From Acidimicrobiales bacterium (lineage in GTDB: Bacteria; Actinomycetota; Acidimicrobiia; Acidimicrobiales; Iamiaceae): a stretch of DNA of 40,390 nt. This document shows, in pieces, positions 18,640-26,773 of the stretch. The DNA lies in assembly GCA_020439505.1 (NCBI GenBank), contig JAGQSO010000174.1, forward strand, positions 1 through 40,390, read 5' to 3'. The number at the start of each line of letters is the position of its first letter. Positions within the stretch are counted from its first letter, which is position 1. The notes beneath the pieces were generated by a model. The model was given only the letters and a program-made list of their open reading frames with translations. It ran no database searches and was not told the origin of the DNA. The translations under genes and the position numbers were made by a program.

Positions 18640-18878
18640 CGGGACTCCTACCTCAGAGATCGCGCCAGAGCGCAGCCAGTTGTAAGCCGACAACCCTAGG
18701 ACTCCACCCCCCACCCACACCATTCCCCCACCCTGAGCCGAGGCCGGAACAAGTCCAGTCGCGAGCGTGGCCAGGTAACCCACCCAACCACGCAACCACC
18801 AACCGCCACGAGCCCCCCCAGGGCCCGACCGACCGCCACCGCAACCCAGATGCCCAGAACAAGGGCCACCACGGCCCC

Positions 18879-19008
18879 GTTTGCGACGCTTTGCCAGGCC
18901 ATTCCCTCAGCTGACGAGAAGGACACAAAGCGTCGCAAACCCGTCCGGGCGCCGCAGCGAAGCGAGGACCCGCCCGGACGGAACCAGAAGGGAGAGCGCC
19001 AAAGGCGC
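18879..19008 (-). repeat. Dispersed structured element R1, copy 2 (divergent, inverted)
   Basis: Read on the minus strand it has the R1 layout: hairpin GCGCC/GGCGC with triloop TTT (19008-18996); box TTCTGGTTCC; stem 2 with arms CCGTCCGGGCG (18981-18971) and CGCCCGGACGG (18951-18941); loop GGTCCTCGCTTCGCTGCGG, differing at two of 19 positions from the copy at 28.4 kb; then stem 3, a perfect 15-bp repeat GTTTGCGACGCTTTG (18940-18926 and 18893-18879). Stem 2 differs from the other copies on both arms, but pairing is kept. Together with the hairpin near 19070 this accounts for half of the prs-rplY gap; the remaining 18640-18878 shows only a possible promoter. Confidence 0.75.
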
Positions 19009-19063
19009 ACCACCAACCCCGGGCGCACGAAGGCTCAAACCACCGCGACGCGACCGACCAGAA

Positions 19064-19084
19064 CCGGGGCCGAACCGGCCCCGG
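19064..19084. terminator. GC-rich hairpin just after prs
   Basis: Arms CCGGGGCCG (19064-19072) and CGGCCCCGG (19076-19084), loop AAC, three bases beyond the prs stop at 19088. There is no U-run, so termination is only likely, but it fits a break between prs and rplY. Confidence 0.5.
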
Positions 19085-19087
19085 AAG

Positions 19088-20065
19088 TCACTTCTGGTTC
19101 TCGCCGCCGAAGATCTCGCTCACCGATTCGTCCTCGAACACGGCTTCGATGGCGTCGGCCACCAGGGGGGCGATCGACAGGACCTCGAACTTGTCGATCT
19201 GCTTCTCGGGCGGCAGCGGCAAGGTGTTGGTGATGACGACCTTTTCGATCACCGAGTTCTTGAGCCGCTCGGTGGCCGGATCCGACAGGACGCCGTGGGT
19301 GGCCATGGCCCAAACCTCGGTGGCCCCCTCGTCCTTGAGGAGTTGGGCGGCTGCCACGATCGTCCCGGCGGTGTCGATCATGTCGTCGAGCAGGATGCAC
19401 AACTTGCCGGCAACGTTGCCGATCACGTTGGAGGCCTCGACCACGTTGGCGACGCCCTTGGGGCGGATCTTGTTGACGAAGGCCAGGTCGGCGCCGAGGT
19501 GGTTGGCAAGGCGCTTGGCCGCCTTCACGCCTCCGGCGTCGGGGGAGACGATCACGACGTTGGCGGGGTCACCGGCGGTCTTGCAGTAGTCGATGAGGAT
19601 CGGCAGGGCGGTCAGGTGGTCGACGGGCTGGTCGAAGAAACCCTGGATCTGACCGGTGTGCAGATCTACCGACACCACCCGGTCGGCCCCGGCCACCGTG
19701 AGCATGTCGGCCACCAGCTTGGCGGTGATCGGCTCGCGACCTTCGGCCTTACGGTCCTGGCGGGAGTACCCGTAGTACGGGCAGACGGCGGTGATCCGCT
19801 TGGCCGACGCCCGCTTGGCAGCGTCGATCATGATCAGCTGCTGCATCAGGGCGTCGTTGACCTGAACCCCACCGTGGGTCTGGATGATGAACACGTCGGC
19901 GCCCCGGATCGATTCGCCGTAGCGGCAGTGCATCTCACCGTTGGCGAACTGGCGCAGGTTGATCTCGCCGACCTTCACCCCGAGCCGTTCAGCGATCTCC
20001 TCGGCCAACGCCGGATGGGCGTCGCCGGTGTAGAGCAGCAACTTCTTCTTGGTGACCAGCTCCAT
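19088..20065 (-). CDS. prs: Ribose-phosphate pyrophosphokinase (PRPP synthetase)
   Basis: 325 residues from ATG 20065, after a GAAAGG ribosome site. Family motifs: FANGEMHCRYGESIRGADVF near the N-terminus, ATP-site CPYYGYSRQDRK, the divalent-metal/PRPP signature VVSVDLHTGQIQGFF, the pyrophosphate loop VVSPDAGGVKAAKRLA, and the ribose-phosphate loop LLDDMIDTAGTI. It makes PRPP from ribose 5-phosphate and ATP for nucleotide, histidine, tryptophan and NAD synthesis. It starts 41 bases after the glmU stop, so the two are one transcription unit, a very conserved pairing. Confidence 0.97.
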   Translation of the reverse strand: MELVTKKKLLLYTGDAHPALAEEIAERLGVKVGEINLRQFANGEMHCRYGESIRGADVFIIQTHGGVQVNDALMQQLIMIDAAKRASAKRITAVCPYYGYSRQDRKAEGREPITAKLVADMLTVAGADRVVSVDLHTGQIQGFFDQPVDHLTALPILIDYCKTAGDPANVVIVSPDAGGVKAAKRLANHLGADLAFVNKIRPKGVANVVEASNVIGNVAGKLCILLDDMIDTAGTIVAAAQLLKDEGATEVWAMATHGVLSDPATERLKNSVIEKVVITNTLPLPPEKQIDKFEVLSIAPLVADAIEAVFEDESVSEIFGGENQK

Positions 20066-20106
20066 GGGGGGCCTTTCGGGAGGGGCGAGGGCCCCGGAGT
20101 GGCCGG

Positions 20107-21216
20107 TCAGCCTTCCTCGGGACCGCCCGAAGCATAGAACGGGCCGGTGACCATGCCATCGGGCACCGATGCTCCGGGAGCCAGGTGGGCGAAGGGGCCG
20201 ACCTTGGCGTCGACACCGATCTCGGCGTCGCGTCCGTTGCTCTGTTCCACCACCGAGCCCGCTCCGACCACGCAGTCGACCAACCGGGTGTGAGGACCGA
20301 TCTCGGCCCCCGCCCCGATGCTGGTCTCCCCCTGGAGGATGGTCCCGGGGAAGATGGTGACGTCGGCTCCGAGGCGGACCGTGGAGTCGAGGTAGGTGGT
20401 GGCGGGGTCGACGAGGGTGACCCCCTCGGCCAACCATCGGTCGTTCGTCCGCCGGCGCAGCTCGGCCTCGGCTGCCGCCAGTTGGAGCCGGTCGTTGATG
20501 CCCTCGGCCTCCTGGGCGTCTCCCACCGTCACCGCGCCGACCTTGTAGCCCGCCGAGCGAAGCACCGACACCACGTCGGTCAGGTAGTACTCGCCCTGGG
20601 CGTTGTCGGGGCTGAGCCGGCGTAGAGCCGGGGCCAGCAGGGACCGCCGGAAGCAGTACACCGAGGTGTTGATCTCGTCGATCTCGATCTCTTCGGGCGA
20701 GGCGTCGACCCGCTCGACGATCCGTTCCACCTGACCGTCCTTGCCCCGCACCACCCGGCCGTAGCTACCCGGTTCGGGGACCCGGGCGGTGAGCACGGTG
20801 CATGCCGCCTCGGTGCGACGGTGTTCCTCGACCAGCGAGGCGATGGTCGCCGGGCGCAGCAGCGGCATGTCACCGGGCAACACCAAGACGTGCTCGTCAT
20901 CCGAATCAGGGCCGTCGTCATCGGGAAGCCCGGTGAGACCGACGCTGGCAGCGTCACCGGTTCCGTTCTGTTGGTGCTGCTCCACGAAGCTCAGGTGCAG
21001 ATCGGGTTCCTCGGCCTGGAGCTTCTTGGTGACCCGCTCGGCCCCGTGGCCGACCACCACCACCACCCGCTCGACGTCGCTGGTCACCAGCGCGTCGAGA
21101 ACGTAGAGGAGCATGGCGCGCCCGGCCAGCAGATGAAGGGGCTTGGGGCGCGAGGACTTCATCCGGGTGCCCTGCCCGGCCGCCAGCACGATCGCCGAAA
21201 GACTGCGATTGGTCAT
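20107..21216 (-). CDS. glmU: GlmU-like UDP-GlcNAc pyrophosphorylase, acetyltransferase half missing
   Basis: 369 residues, against about 455-490 for normal GlmU. The nucleotidyltransferase domain is complete: LAAGQGTRMKSSRPKPLH, the QNGTGDA uridine site, and NTSVYCFRR. The left-handed beta-helix begins (LGADVTIFPGTILQGETSIG) but ends at VGPFAHLAPGA plus a short tail. The arginine of the usual LRPGA is alanine, and the segment carrying the acetyltransferase histidine and the NYDG motif is absent. Only 41 bases separate it from prs, so the missing part is not downstream. It should make UDP-GlcNAc from GlcNAc-1-phosphate and UTP, needing another enzyme for acetylation. The start is ATG 21216; TTG 21222 is the alternative. 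Confidence 0.88.
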   Translation of the reverse strand: MTNRSLSAIVLAAGQGTRMKSSRPKPLHLLAGRAMLLYVLDALVTSDVERVVVVVGHGAERVTKKLQAEEPDLHLSFVEQHQQNGTGDAASVGLTGLPDDDGPDSDDEHVLVLPGDMPLLRPATIASLVEEHRRTEAACTVLTARVPEPGSYGRVVRGKDGQVERIVERVDASPEEIEIDEINTSVYCFRRSLLAPALRRLSPDNAQGEYYLTDVVSVLRSAGYKVGAVTVGDAQEAEGINDRLQLAAAEAELRRRTNDRWLAEGVTLVDPATTYLDSTVRLGADVTIFPGTILQGETSIGAGAEIGPHTRLVDCVVGAGSVVEQSNGRDAEIGVDAKVGPFAHLAPGASVPDGMVTGPFYASGGPEEG

Positions 21217-21259
21217 GGACAACGGTCTAGCGCGTCGTGCCCGACACCACAGCGGCGAA

Positions 21260-23341
21260 TCACTCGAGCAGGCCTCGCTCGTCGAGCATGGCGGTCAGGT
21301 CGTCGACCAGAGTCATGGAGAAGCGTCGCGTCAGGTGGGAGCCGTCCCAGCGGACCACGGTGCCGTCGATCACCGGATCACAGATCGGCAACGCCGGACA
21401 CGCGGAACGGTCGAGGTCCACCGACCACATCCGCTCCTCGGCACGGTCCAGAGCCCGGAGATCACCTTCCACCCAGTAGGGGTCGTCAGGGGCCCGGAAA
21501 CGACATTCCTCCTGGTAGGAGGCGGTCCCCAGGCAGTTGAGAGGATTCTCACCCCCAGCCCGCGGTAGGGGCTCGATCACGACGAAGTCCGCGCCCGAGG
21601 CCAGCACCTGATGGGCGCCATCGGCCAAGGCCAGCCGTCTGTGTTTCTGGTCGGCGGTACCGGTGAAGCTGTTCTGGGCGATGTCCTCGAACGGCTTCAC
21701 GTTGAACGCCACCACAACGTCGGGCTTCACCACCTCGAGGATCTCCTCGTAGAACAGGGCATCGGCTTTGGCGCACAGCTCGGCATTGTCGACACGCCCG
21801 GGCTGGAGTACCCCTGGTTCCCAAGGGCAACCGTTGAAGGCTGCAACGGTGAGCGTCAGGTCCTGTTGGCGGGCCATCTCGATCATTGGTCCCTGGATGT
21901 TCACGGCGTTGCTGTCACCGACCAGGACCACGTGAGGACCGGACCCCTCCACCACCGTGCACACCGCCGGCGTCTTGTGACTGCACCCGGTCGGTTCGTA
22001 GTAACGCTCCTGGAAGATCTCGAGCTGGTCGAAGTCGGCAGGAACCGGCGTGAGGATCAGATCAGCCCCAGATCCCACGCCAACCCCAGCCAACTCGTCT
22101 CCACCGGTTGAACGGGCCTGGCCGGGCCACCAGCCCGGTACCCGATCGACAAACACCAGACCGCCCAACAGGCTGACCGACAATCCCGCGGCCACCACCA
22201 GTCGCGGCACCCGGTCCAGCACCACGGATTCCCGCAGCGGCAGCTCGACCAACAGGGCACTGCCCGCCGCCATCCCCGTCGACACCACCATCGACATGAC
22301 CGCGATCTGCCATGGCCCGAAGGAACCGAGCCGACCGAGGACCACAATCACCGGCCAGTGCCACAGATAGGTCCCATATGAGATCCGACCGAGCTCCACC
22401 ATCGGCCGCCACGAGAACACCGAACGAGCCACACTCGGGCCCCGCTCCAACCCAACCAACAACACCAGTGTCAACACCGCGGCCGCAACACCCCTACCGA
22501 CCGGACGTAGAACCACCAGGTCACCAGCCAGTATCACCAGGCCGGCTACGGCCGCTAGCGCCGCCGGTCCCGCCCACCGGTCCAACCGCTGCCACCGGTT
22601 CACCAACCCCGGCGTCAACGCCAGCGCGGCCCCCGCCAACAGCTGACATATCCGGGTGTCGGTGCCGTAATAGGCCCGGTCGGGTGCCACCGTGCTCAGA
22701 TGCCAGGCCCACCCCAGCGACACCAGCCCGATGATCACCACCAGGCCCCGCAACACGTTGCGAGCATGATCCCCGGCCCTGGTCGACACCCACGTCAGTC
22801 CCACCAACACCAGCGGCCACGCCACGTAGAACTGTTCCTCCACCGCCAGGGACCAGAAGTGCAGCACCGGGCTCACGGCCTGACCGCCGGCGAAGTAGTC
22901 CGTGGCCTCGCGGACGAAATACCAGTTCGCGCTGTAGAGGAACGCGGCACGGAACCCGTCCGCCGCCTGGGCGACCTCGGCTGGACCGGCCACCCAGCCG
23001 AACACCACCAACGTGGAGACCAACACCACGAACGATGCCGGTAACAGGCGCCGGAACCGCCGGGCGTAGAACCGACCGAACCGGACCCCACCGCGGTCGA
23101 GGTCGCGTAGCAGTACCTGAGTCACCAGGTAGCCCGACAACACGAAGAAGACGTCCACACCTATGAACCCACCGGCAGCGCGACCGACCCCGGCGTGGAA
23201 CAGCACCACCAGATACACCGCCAGGGACCGCACGCCGTCCAGGAACGGCCGGTAGCCGACCATCCGCGCCGTGCCATCGTCGCGTGACACGACAACAGGA
23301 CCCGACCGGTGAGAACGGGCGGTGTCAGGCGGGTCTGTCAT
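21260..23341 (-). CDS. Acyltransferase-3 membrane protein with C-terminal SGNH domain (paralog 1)
   Basis: About 693 residues from ATG 23341; an ATG at 23263, just before YRPFLDGVRSLAVYLVVLFH, is possible. The N-terminal 380 residues are the OafA-type acyltransferase-3 domain with about ten helices (FIGVDVFFVLSGYLVT, FWSLAVEEQFY, ISYGTYLWHWP). A further helix leads to an extracytoplasmic SGNH domain with the nucleophile motif VGDSNA and the Asp/His motif WDGSHLT at the end. Such proteins move acyl groups across the membrane and onto cell-surface polysaccharide or lipid. The paralog at 31322-33343 matches along its whole length. Downstream, glmU begins 44 bases away. Confidence 0.92.
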   Translation of the reverse strand: MTDPPDTARSHRSGPVVVSRDDGTARMVGYRPFLDGVRSLAVYLVVLFHAGVGRAAGGFIGVDVFFVLSGYLVTQVLLRDLDRGGVRFGRFYARRFRRLLPASFVVLVSTLVVFGWVAGPAEVAQAADGFRAAFLYSANWYFVREATDYFAGGQAVSPVLHFWSLAVEEQFYVAWPLVLVGLTWVSTRAGDHARNVLRGLVVIIGLVSLGWAWHLSTVAPDRAYYGTDTRICQLLAGAALALTPGLVNRWQRLDRWAGPAALAAVAGLVILAGDLVVLRPVGRGVAAAVLTLVLLVGLERGPSVARSVFSWRPMVELGRISYGTYLWHWPVIVVLGRLGSFGPWQIAVMSMVVSTGMAAGSALLVELPLRESVVLDRVPRLVVAAGLSVSLLGGLVFVDRVPGWWPGQARSTGGDELAGVGVGSGADLILTPVPADFDQLEIFQERYYEPTGCSHKTPAVCTVVEGSGPHVVLVGDSNAVNIQGPMIEMARQQDLTLTVAAFNGCPWEPGVLQPGRVDNAELCAKADALFYEEILEVVKPDVVVAFNVKPFEDIAQNSFTGTADQKHRRLALADGAHQVLASGADFVVIEPLPRAGGENPLNCLGTASYQEECRFRAPDDPYWVEGDLRALDRAEERMWSVDLDRSACPALPICDPVIDGTVVRWDGSHLTRRFSMTLVDDLTAMLDERGLLE

Positions 23342-23446
23342 CGACTGACGGCCGGGGGAGATTCCCGGGCTGCGCCTCTGGTCTGGTGGTTGACACGAGT
23401 GATCCACGGTAGTGGTCTGCCCTCGGGCGTCCACAGCAGCTGCAAG

Positions 23447-23519
23447 CTCGGGGGGCAGGGCTCGAACCTGCGACAGCCGGCTCCAAAGGCCGGTGTTCTA
23501 CCAACTGAACTACCCCCGA
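23447..23519 (-). tRNA. tRNA-Gln (anticodon TTG)
   Basis: A complete cloverleaf on the minus strand: acceptor TCGGGGG/CCCCCGA, TA, D arm GTTC/GAAC, anticodon stem CCGGC/GCCGG with the loop CTTTGGA (anticodon TTG at positions 34-36), variable loop CTGTC, T arm GCAGG/CCTGC with the loop TTCGAGC, discriminator G. The 3' CCA is not encoded. It lies between the bS22 gene and acyltransferase 1. Confidence 0.93.
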
Positions 23520-23624
23520 TCGGGAGCACCACGATAGGCGGCGCCCCACCCCCGGCCGCCAAGCCGCTCAGCAACGCCCGGTCGCGGACCTCACCTCGGA
23601 GGCTCGGACGTCCCAGCCCTCGGG

Positions 23625-23657
23625 AAAAACGCAGCGACCGTCCCGAAGGACGGCCGC
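23625..23657 (-). terminator. Intrinsic terminator of the bS22 gene
   Basis: On the minus strand a 10-bp stem (arms 23657-23648 and 23643-23634, one G-T wobble) with a TTCG tetraloop is followed by TGCGTTTTT. It begins 34 bases after the bS22 stop. This is the only hairpin with a real T-run that I saw in the window. Confidence 0.88.
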
Positions 23658-23691
23658 GGCAAAGGTCTCAGGCTGGCTGCGGACCCGGTGG

Positions 23692-23793
23692 CTACTTGCC
23701 GGCTGCCCGACGCTGCCAACGGGTGCGCTTCAGCATCTTCTTGTGCTTCTTCTTGCGCATGCGCTTACGGCGCTTCTTGATCAATGAACCCAT
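23692..23793 (-). CDS. Small basic ribosomal protein bS22 (AURKAIP1/COX24-like)
   Basis: 33 residues, beginning MGSLIKKRRKRMRKKKHKKM and ending RRAAGK, with about half lysine or arginine. This matches the tiny AURKAIP1/COX24-domain protein of actinobacteria, found as an extra small-subunit ribosomal protein (bS22) in mycobacteria. The ATG is at 23793 and the TAG at 23694-23692. A TAGCGT box ends nine bases before the ATG. A strong terminator follows 34 bases after the stop, so it is a single-gene unit. It is easily missed because of its size. Confidence 0.9.
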   Translation of the reverse strand: MGSLIKKRRKRMRKKKHKKMLKRTRWQRRAAGK

Positions 23794-23855
23794 GGTGACC
23801 CCACGCTAGGACCGACCCGGGGGCGGTGCCAAACCCGACCGTGGGCCATGATGCG

Positions 23856-24686
23856 ATGGTGACCCACACCCGGCGCAGCCTGAGCGAGCTGATGGAGCGC
23901 CACGACCTCGGCCCGAGTCGGGCGCTGGGCCAGAACTTCGTGGTCGACCCCAACACGGTGCGCCGGATCGCCCGGCTGGCCGACGTCGGCCCGGAGACAC
24001 CGGTGATCGAGATCGGTGCCGGTCTGGGGTCCCTGACCCTGGCCCTGGCCGAGACCGGAGCCGAGGTGCTGGCGGTCGAGACCGACCGCCACCTGATCCC
24101 GGTCCTGACCGACGTGATCAGTAGTCACGCCAACGTCACCGTGGTTCACGCCGACGCCATGACGCTCGACTGGGATGGCGTCCTCGCCGCCCACCCGGCC
24201 TGGGTGCTGGTGGCCAACCTCCCCTACAACGTGGCCACCCCCCTGGTGCTCGACCTGTTGGCCGGCGTCCCCGCCATCACCCGGATGCTGGTCATGGTCC
24301 AGAAGGAAGCGGGTGAGCGGCTGGCCGCCGGCCCCAGGGACCCGGCCTATGGGATCCCGTCGGTCAAGGTTGCCTACCGGGCCACCGCTCGCCTGGTGGG
24401 CCGCGTCGGCCCGGACGTGTTCCTCCCCCGCCCTCGGGTCGACTCGGCCCTGGTGGAGATCGTCCGCCGCGCCACCCCGGCGACCGACGCCGATCCCGCG
24501 GTGTTGACGGCCCTGGTGGAGAAGGCCTTCAACCAGCGCCGCAAGATGTTGCGCCGGTCGCTGGCCGGCACGGTCAGCGCCGAACAGTTCGAATCGGCCG
24601 GGGTCGACCCCGAGGACCGCCCCGAGCGTCTTTCGGTCGAAGACTTCGGCCGGCTGGCCAACGCCGTCGCCCGGCCCTCCTCCTAG
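23856..24686 (+). CDS. rsmA: 16S rRNA dimethyladenosine transferase RsmA (KsgA)
   Basis: 276 residues from ATG 23856; the frame is open to GTG 23826. The N-terminus has the substrate-binding pattern LGPSRALGQNFVVDPNTV. Then come the SAM-binding motif VIEIGAGLGSLTLALA, the acidic residue in VETDRHL, HADAMTLDW, and the catalytic NLPYN. The C-terminal helical domain contains KAFNQRRKMLRRSL. It dimethylates two adjacent adenosines near the 3' end of 16S rRNA. It is followed by ispE after nine bases, a pairing conserved in many bacteria. Confidence 0.95.
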   Translation: MVTHTRRSLSELMERHDLGPSRALGQNFVVDPNTVRRIARLADVGPETPVIEIGAGLGSLTLALAETGAEVLAVETDRHLIPVLTDVISSHANVTVVHADAMTLDWDGVLAAHPAWVLVANLPYNVATPLVLDLLAGVPAITRMLVMVQKEAGERLAAGPRDPAYGIPSVKVAYRATARLVGRVGPDVFLPRPRVDSALVEIVRRATPATDADPAVLTALVEKAFNQRRKMLRRSLAGTVSAEQFESAGVDPEDRPERLSVEDFGRLANAVARPSS

Positions 24687-24689
24687 GGT
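24684..24689 (+). promoter_or_regulatory. -10-like box TAGGGT overlapping the rsmA stop codon
   Basis: TAGGGT, whose first three bases are the rsmA stop, ends six bases before the GTG start of ispE. It could give ispE a leaderless internal promoter. Confidence 0.45.
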
Positions 24690-24695
24690 GTTCCG

Positions 24696-25406
24696 GTGCC
24701 AGCAACAACTGTGATCGCTCCGGCCAAGCTCACCGTGTCGCTGCGGATCACCGGTACCAGGCCCGACGGGTTCCACCTGATCGACGCCGAGATGGTCACC
24801 ATCGATCTGGTCGACACCCTGGTGTTCGACGACGGCGACGGCCTCGAGGTCGAGGGCGCAACCGGGTTGCCGGTACCCGCCGACAGCCAGAACCTGGTGA
24901 GCCGTGCCCTTCACCTGTTGGACCGGCAGGCCAAGGTCCGACTGACCAAGCGGATCCCCGCCGGAGCCGGGCTGGGGGGCGGGTCGGCCGACGCGGCCGC
25001 GGTGTTCCGATGGGCCGGGGTGTACGACGTGGACCTGGCCGCCTCGCTCGGCGCCGACGTGCCGTTCTGCCTCACCGGCGGGCGGGCCCGGGTGACCGGG
25101 ATCGGCGAGGTGATCGAGCCGCTGGCGCGGGCTGATCGGGTGTTCACCCTGGTGACACCCCCGTTCGGTTGTTCCACCCCAGCGGTGTACCGGGCTTGGG
25201 ACGAACTGGGAGGACCGACCGCGGAGGGACCCAACGACTTGGAGCCAGCAGCATTGGCGGTGGAACCCCGACTGGCCGATTGGCGGGACCGGCTTGGACA
25301 CCAGACCGGTGTCACGCCGATTCTGGCCGGCTCCGGAAGCACCTGGTTCGTCGAGGGTTCCCACCCCGACGCCGGTACCGTCGTACGCACCACCGGCCCC
25401 TACTAG
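24696..25406 (+). CDS. ispE: 4-diphosphocytidyl-2-C-methyl-D-erythritol kinase
   Basis: 236 residues starting at GTG 24696, shorter than the usual 280-310 but with all GHMP-kinase motifs: APAKLTVSLRITGTRPDGFH at the N-terminus, the ATP-binding loop IPAGAGLGGGSADAAAVF, and the C-terminal glycine motif ILAGSGSTWFV. It phosphorylates CDP-ME in the MEP isoprenoid pathway. The shortening lies in the middle and C-terminal loops rather than in the catalytic parts, so the gene looks intact. It faces crcB, with 153 bases between the stops and no clear hairpin. Confidence 0.92.
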   Translation: MPATTVIAPAKLTVSLRITGTRPDGFHLIDAEMVTIDLVDTLVFDDGDGLEVEGATGLPVPADSQNLVSRALHLLDRQAKVRLTKRIPAGAGLGGGSADAAAVFRWAGVYDVDLAASLGADVPFCLTGGRARVTGIGEVIEPLARADRVFTLVTPPFGCSTPAVYRAWDELGGPTAEGPNDLEPAALAVEPRLADWRDRLGHQTGVTPILAGSGSTWFVEGSHPDAGTVVRTTGPY

Positions 25407-25559
25407 CGGCGCGTCGGATGACGTGGTCGATGGTGTGAACGTGGCCAGCCACGGACCAATGGGTTGCCTCCCGCGGCGGTCCACCAGATAGGGCGACCCA
25501 CACCGACGGCGATGGTCCCACCCGCCCCAACAGCGCACCACCCGACCTAAGCCGGCCCG

Positions 25560-25949
25560 TCAGGCCAGAGATCGCCCGACCAACCAGCCCAGGGCTGAGG
25601 CGGTGACCCCACCGGCCAGGGAGACCACGACGTAGGCGACGGCGGCGGTCAGGCGGTCGTCTCGGATCAGGGCAACCGTCTCGTAGCTGAACGTCGAGAA
25701 CGTCGTGTAGGCCCCGATGAAACCGACCGCCACTGCGGCGGCGACCGCCGTCGACCAGCGAGATGCTGGCCCGGCCAGCACCACCGCCAGCAGAAACGAC
25801 CCCGTCAGGTTTATGCCAAGGGTCGCCCACGGAAAGCTACGGTATCCAAGTGCCAGGCCGAGGCGGTAACGAGTGACCGCGCCCAGCGCCCCGGCCGCGG
25901 CCACCAGCGCGGTCGGCCACGCCGTGTTCCCGCTTGCCCCACCCGGCAT
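25560..25949 (-). CDS. crcB: Fluoride ion channel CrcB/Fluc
   Basis: 129 residues with four hydrophobic helices. Family features are GALGAVTRYRLGL near the N-terminus, the LGINLTGSFLLA helix with the conserved Asn, and GFIGAYTTFSTFSYE, which carries the phenylalanine-box region. It exports fluoride as a dual-topology dimer. Actinobacteria often have two adjacent crcB genes; here only one is seen. It starts one base after the tatD stop (TGATATG), so it is translated from the metG-tatD transcript. I saw no fluoride riboswitch. Confidence 0.93.
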   Translation of the reverse strand: MPGGASGNTAWPTALVAAAGALGAVTRYRLGLALGYRSFPWATLGINLTGSFLLAVVLAGPASRWSTAVAAAVAVGFIGAYTTFSTFSYETVALIRDDRLTAAVAYVVVSLAGGVTASALGWLVGRSLA

Positions 25950-25950
25950 A

Positions 25951-26760
25951 TCAGCCGACCGGTAGGCGGTAGGTGCGGGTGGCGTTGTCCCATGTGACTT
26001 GGGCGATCAGGGCTGGTGTAACGCCGCGGGCTTCGGCCACCGCTGCCCCGACATAGCGAACCAGCGCGGGCCGATTGCGCTCACCTCGATGGGGGTGGGG
26101 GGTGAGGTAGGGGGCATCGGTCTCGACCAGCAGCCGGTCGAGCGGGCACAGCACCGCTGCCTCTCGTAGCTCGTCGGAGTTCTTGAAGGTGACGATGCCG
26201 CTGAACGACAGCATCGCCCCTAGATCCAGGCACCTTCGGGCCTCGGCCGGCCCACCGGTGAAGCAGTGGAAGATCGTGCGCTCGGGCGTCCCTTCCGCCG
26301 CTAGCACGTCGAAGGTGTCGTCCCATGCGTCGCGGGTGTGGATCATCAACGCCAGATCATGGCTGTGGGCCAGTGCGATCTGGGCCGCGAAAACCTCGCG
26401 CTGGGCATCGCGGGGTGAGTGCTCGTAGAAGTAGTCGAGGCCGCACTCCCCGACCGCCACCAATCCGGGGGTACCCAGCAGCGCTTCCAGACCGTCGATG
26501 CCGTCCTTGGCATCGTGGGGGTGAACCCCGGCGGTGGCGAACACCTCGGGGTGGTCGGCGGCGGCGGCGATGGCGGCCCGGGAGTCCTCCAGGTCACAGC
26601 CGACGGTGATCAGGCGTTCCACCCCGGCGGCCAACGCATCGGCGACGGCGGCCGCCACCTGCTCGGCCGGGGCGCCGCGGTAGTGGACGTGGCAGTGGTC
26701 GTCGGTCCAGCGGAGTCCCGCCAGCGGATCGTCTGACGCCAAGCTCGCCGGGGAGGTCAC
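25951..26760 (-). CDS. tatD: TatD-family metal-dependent deoxyribonuclease
   Basis: About 269 residues if started at GTG 26760, 13 bases after the metG stop; the frame is open to 26841 within metG. Metal-binding motifs: DDHCHVHY (HxH), the glutamate in GECGLDYFY, MIHTRDA, IFHCFTG and the aspartate in ETDAPYLTP. TatD proteins are TIM-barrel nucleases with 3'-5' exonuclease activity in DNA repair or RNA turnover. metG-tatD is one of the most conserved gene pairs of Gram-positive bacteria. No clear ribosome site precedes the GTG. Confidence 0.92.
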   Translation of the reverse strand: MTSPASLASDDPLAGLRWTDDHCHVHYRGAPAEQVAAAVADALAAGVERLITVGCDLEDSRAAIAAAADHPEVFATAGVHPHDAKDGIDGLEALLGTPGLVAVGECGLDYFYEHSPRDAQREVFAAQIALAHSHDLALMIHTRDAWDDTFDVLAAEGTPERTIFHCFTGGPAEARRCLDLGAMLSFSGIVTFKNSDELREAAVLCPLDRLLVETDAPYLTPHPHRGERNRPALVRYVGAAVAEARGVTPALIAQVTWDNATRTYRLPVG

Positions 26761-26773
26761 CGGAGGTACCGAA

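Noticed and set aside
23781..25541. 586-codon open frame on the minus strand across rsmA and ispE
   Set aside because: Shadow of two well-supported genes on the plus strand; composition is typical of GC-driven antisense frames.
25407..25559. Fluoride riboswitch for crcB
   Set aside because: This stretch is downstream of crcB, and crcB itself starts one base after tatD, leaving no room for a leader.
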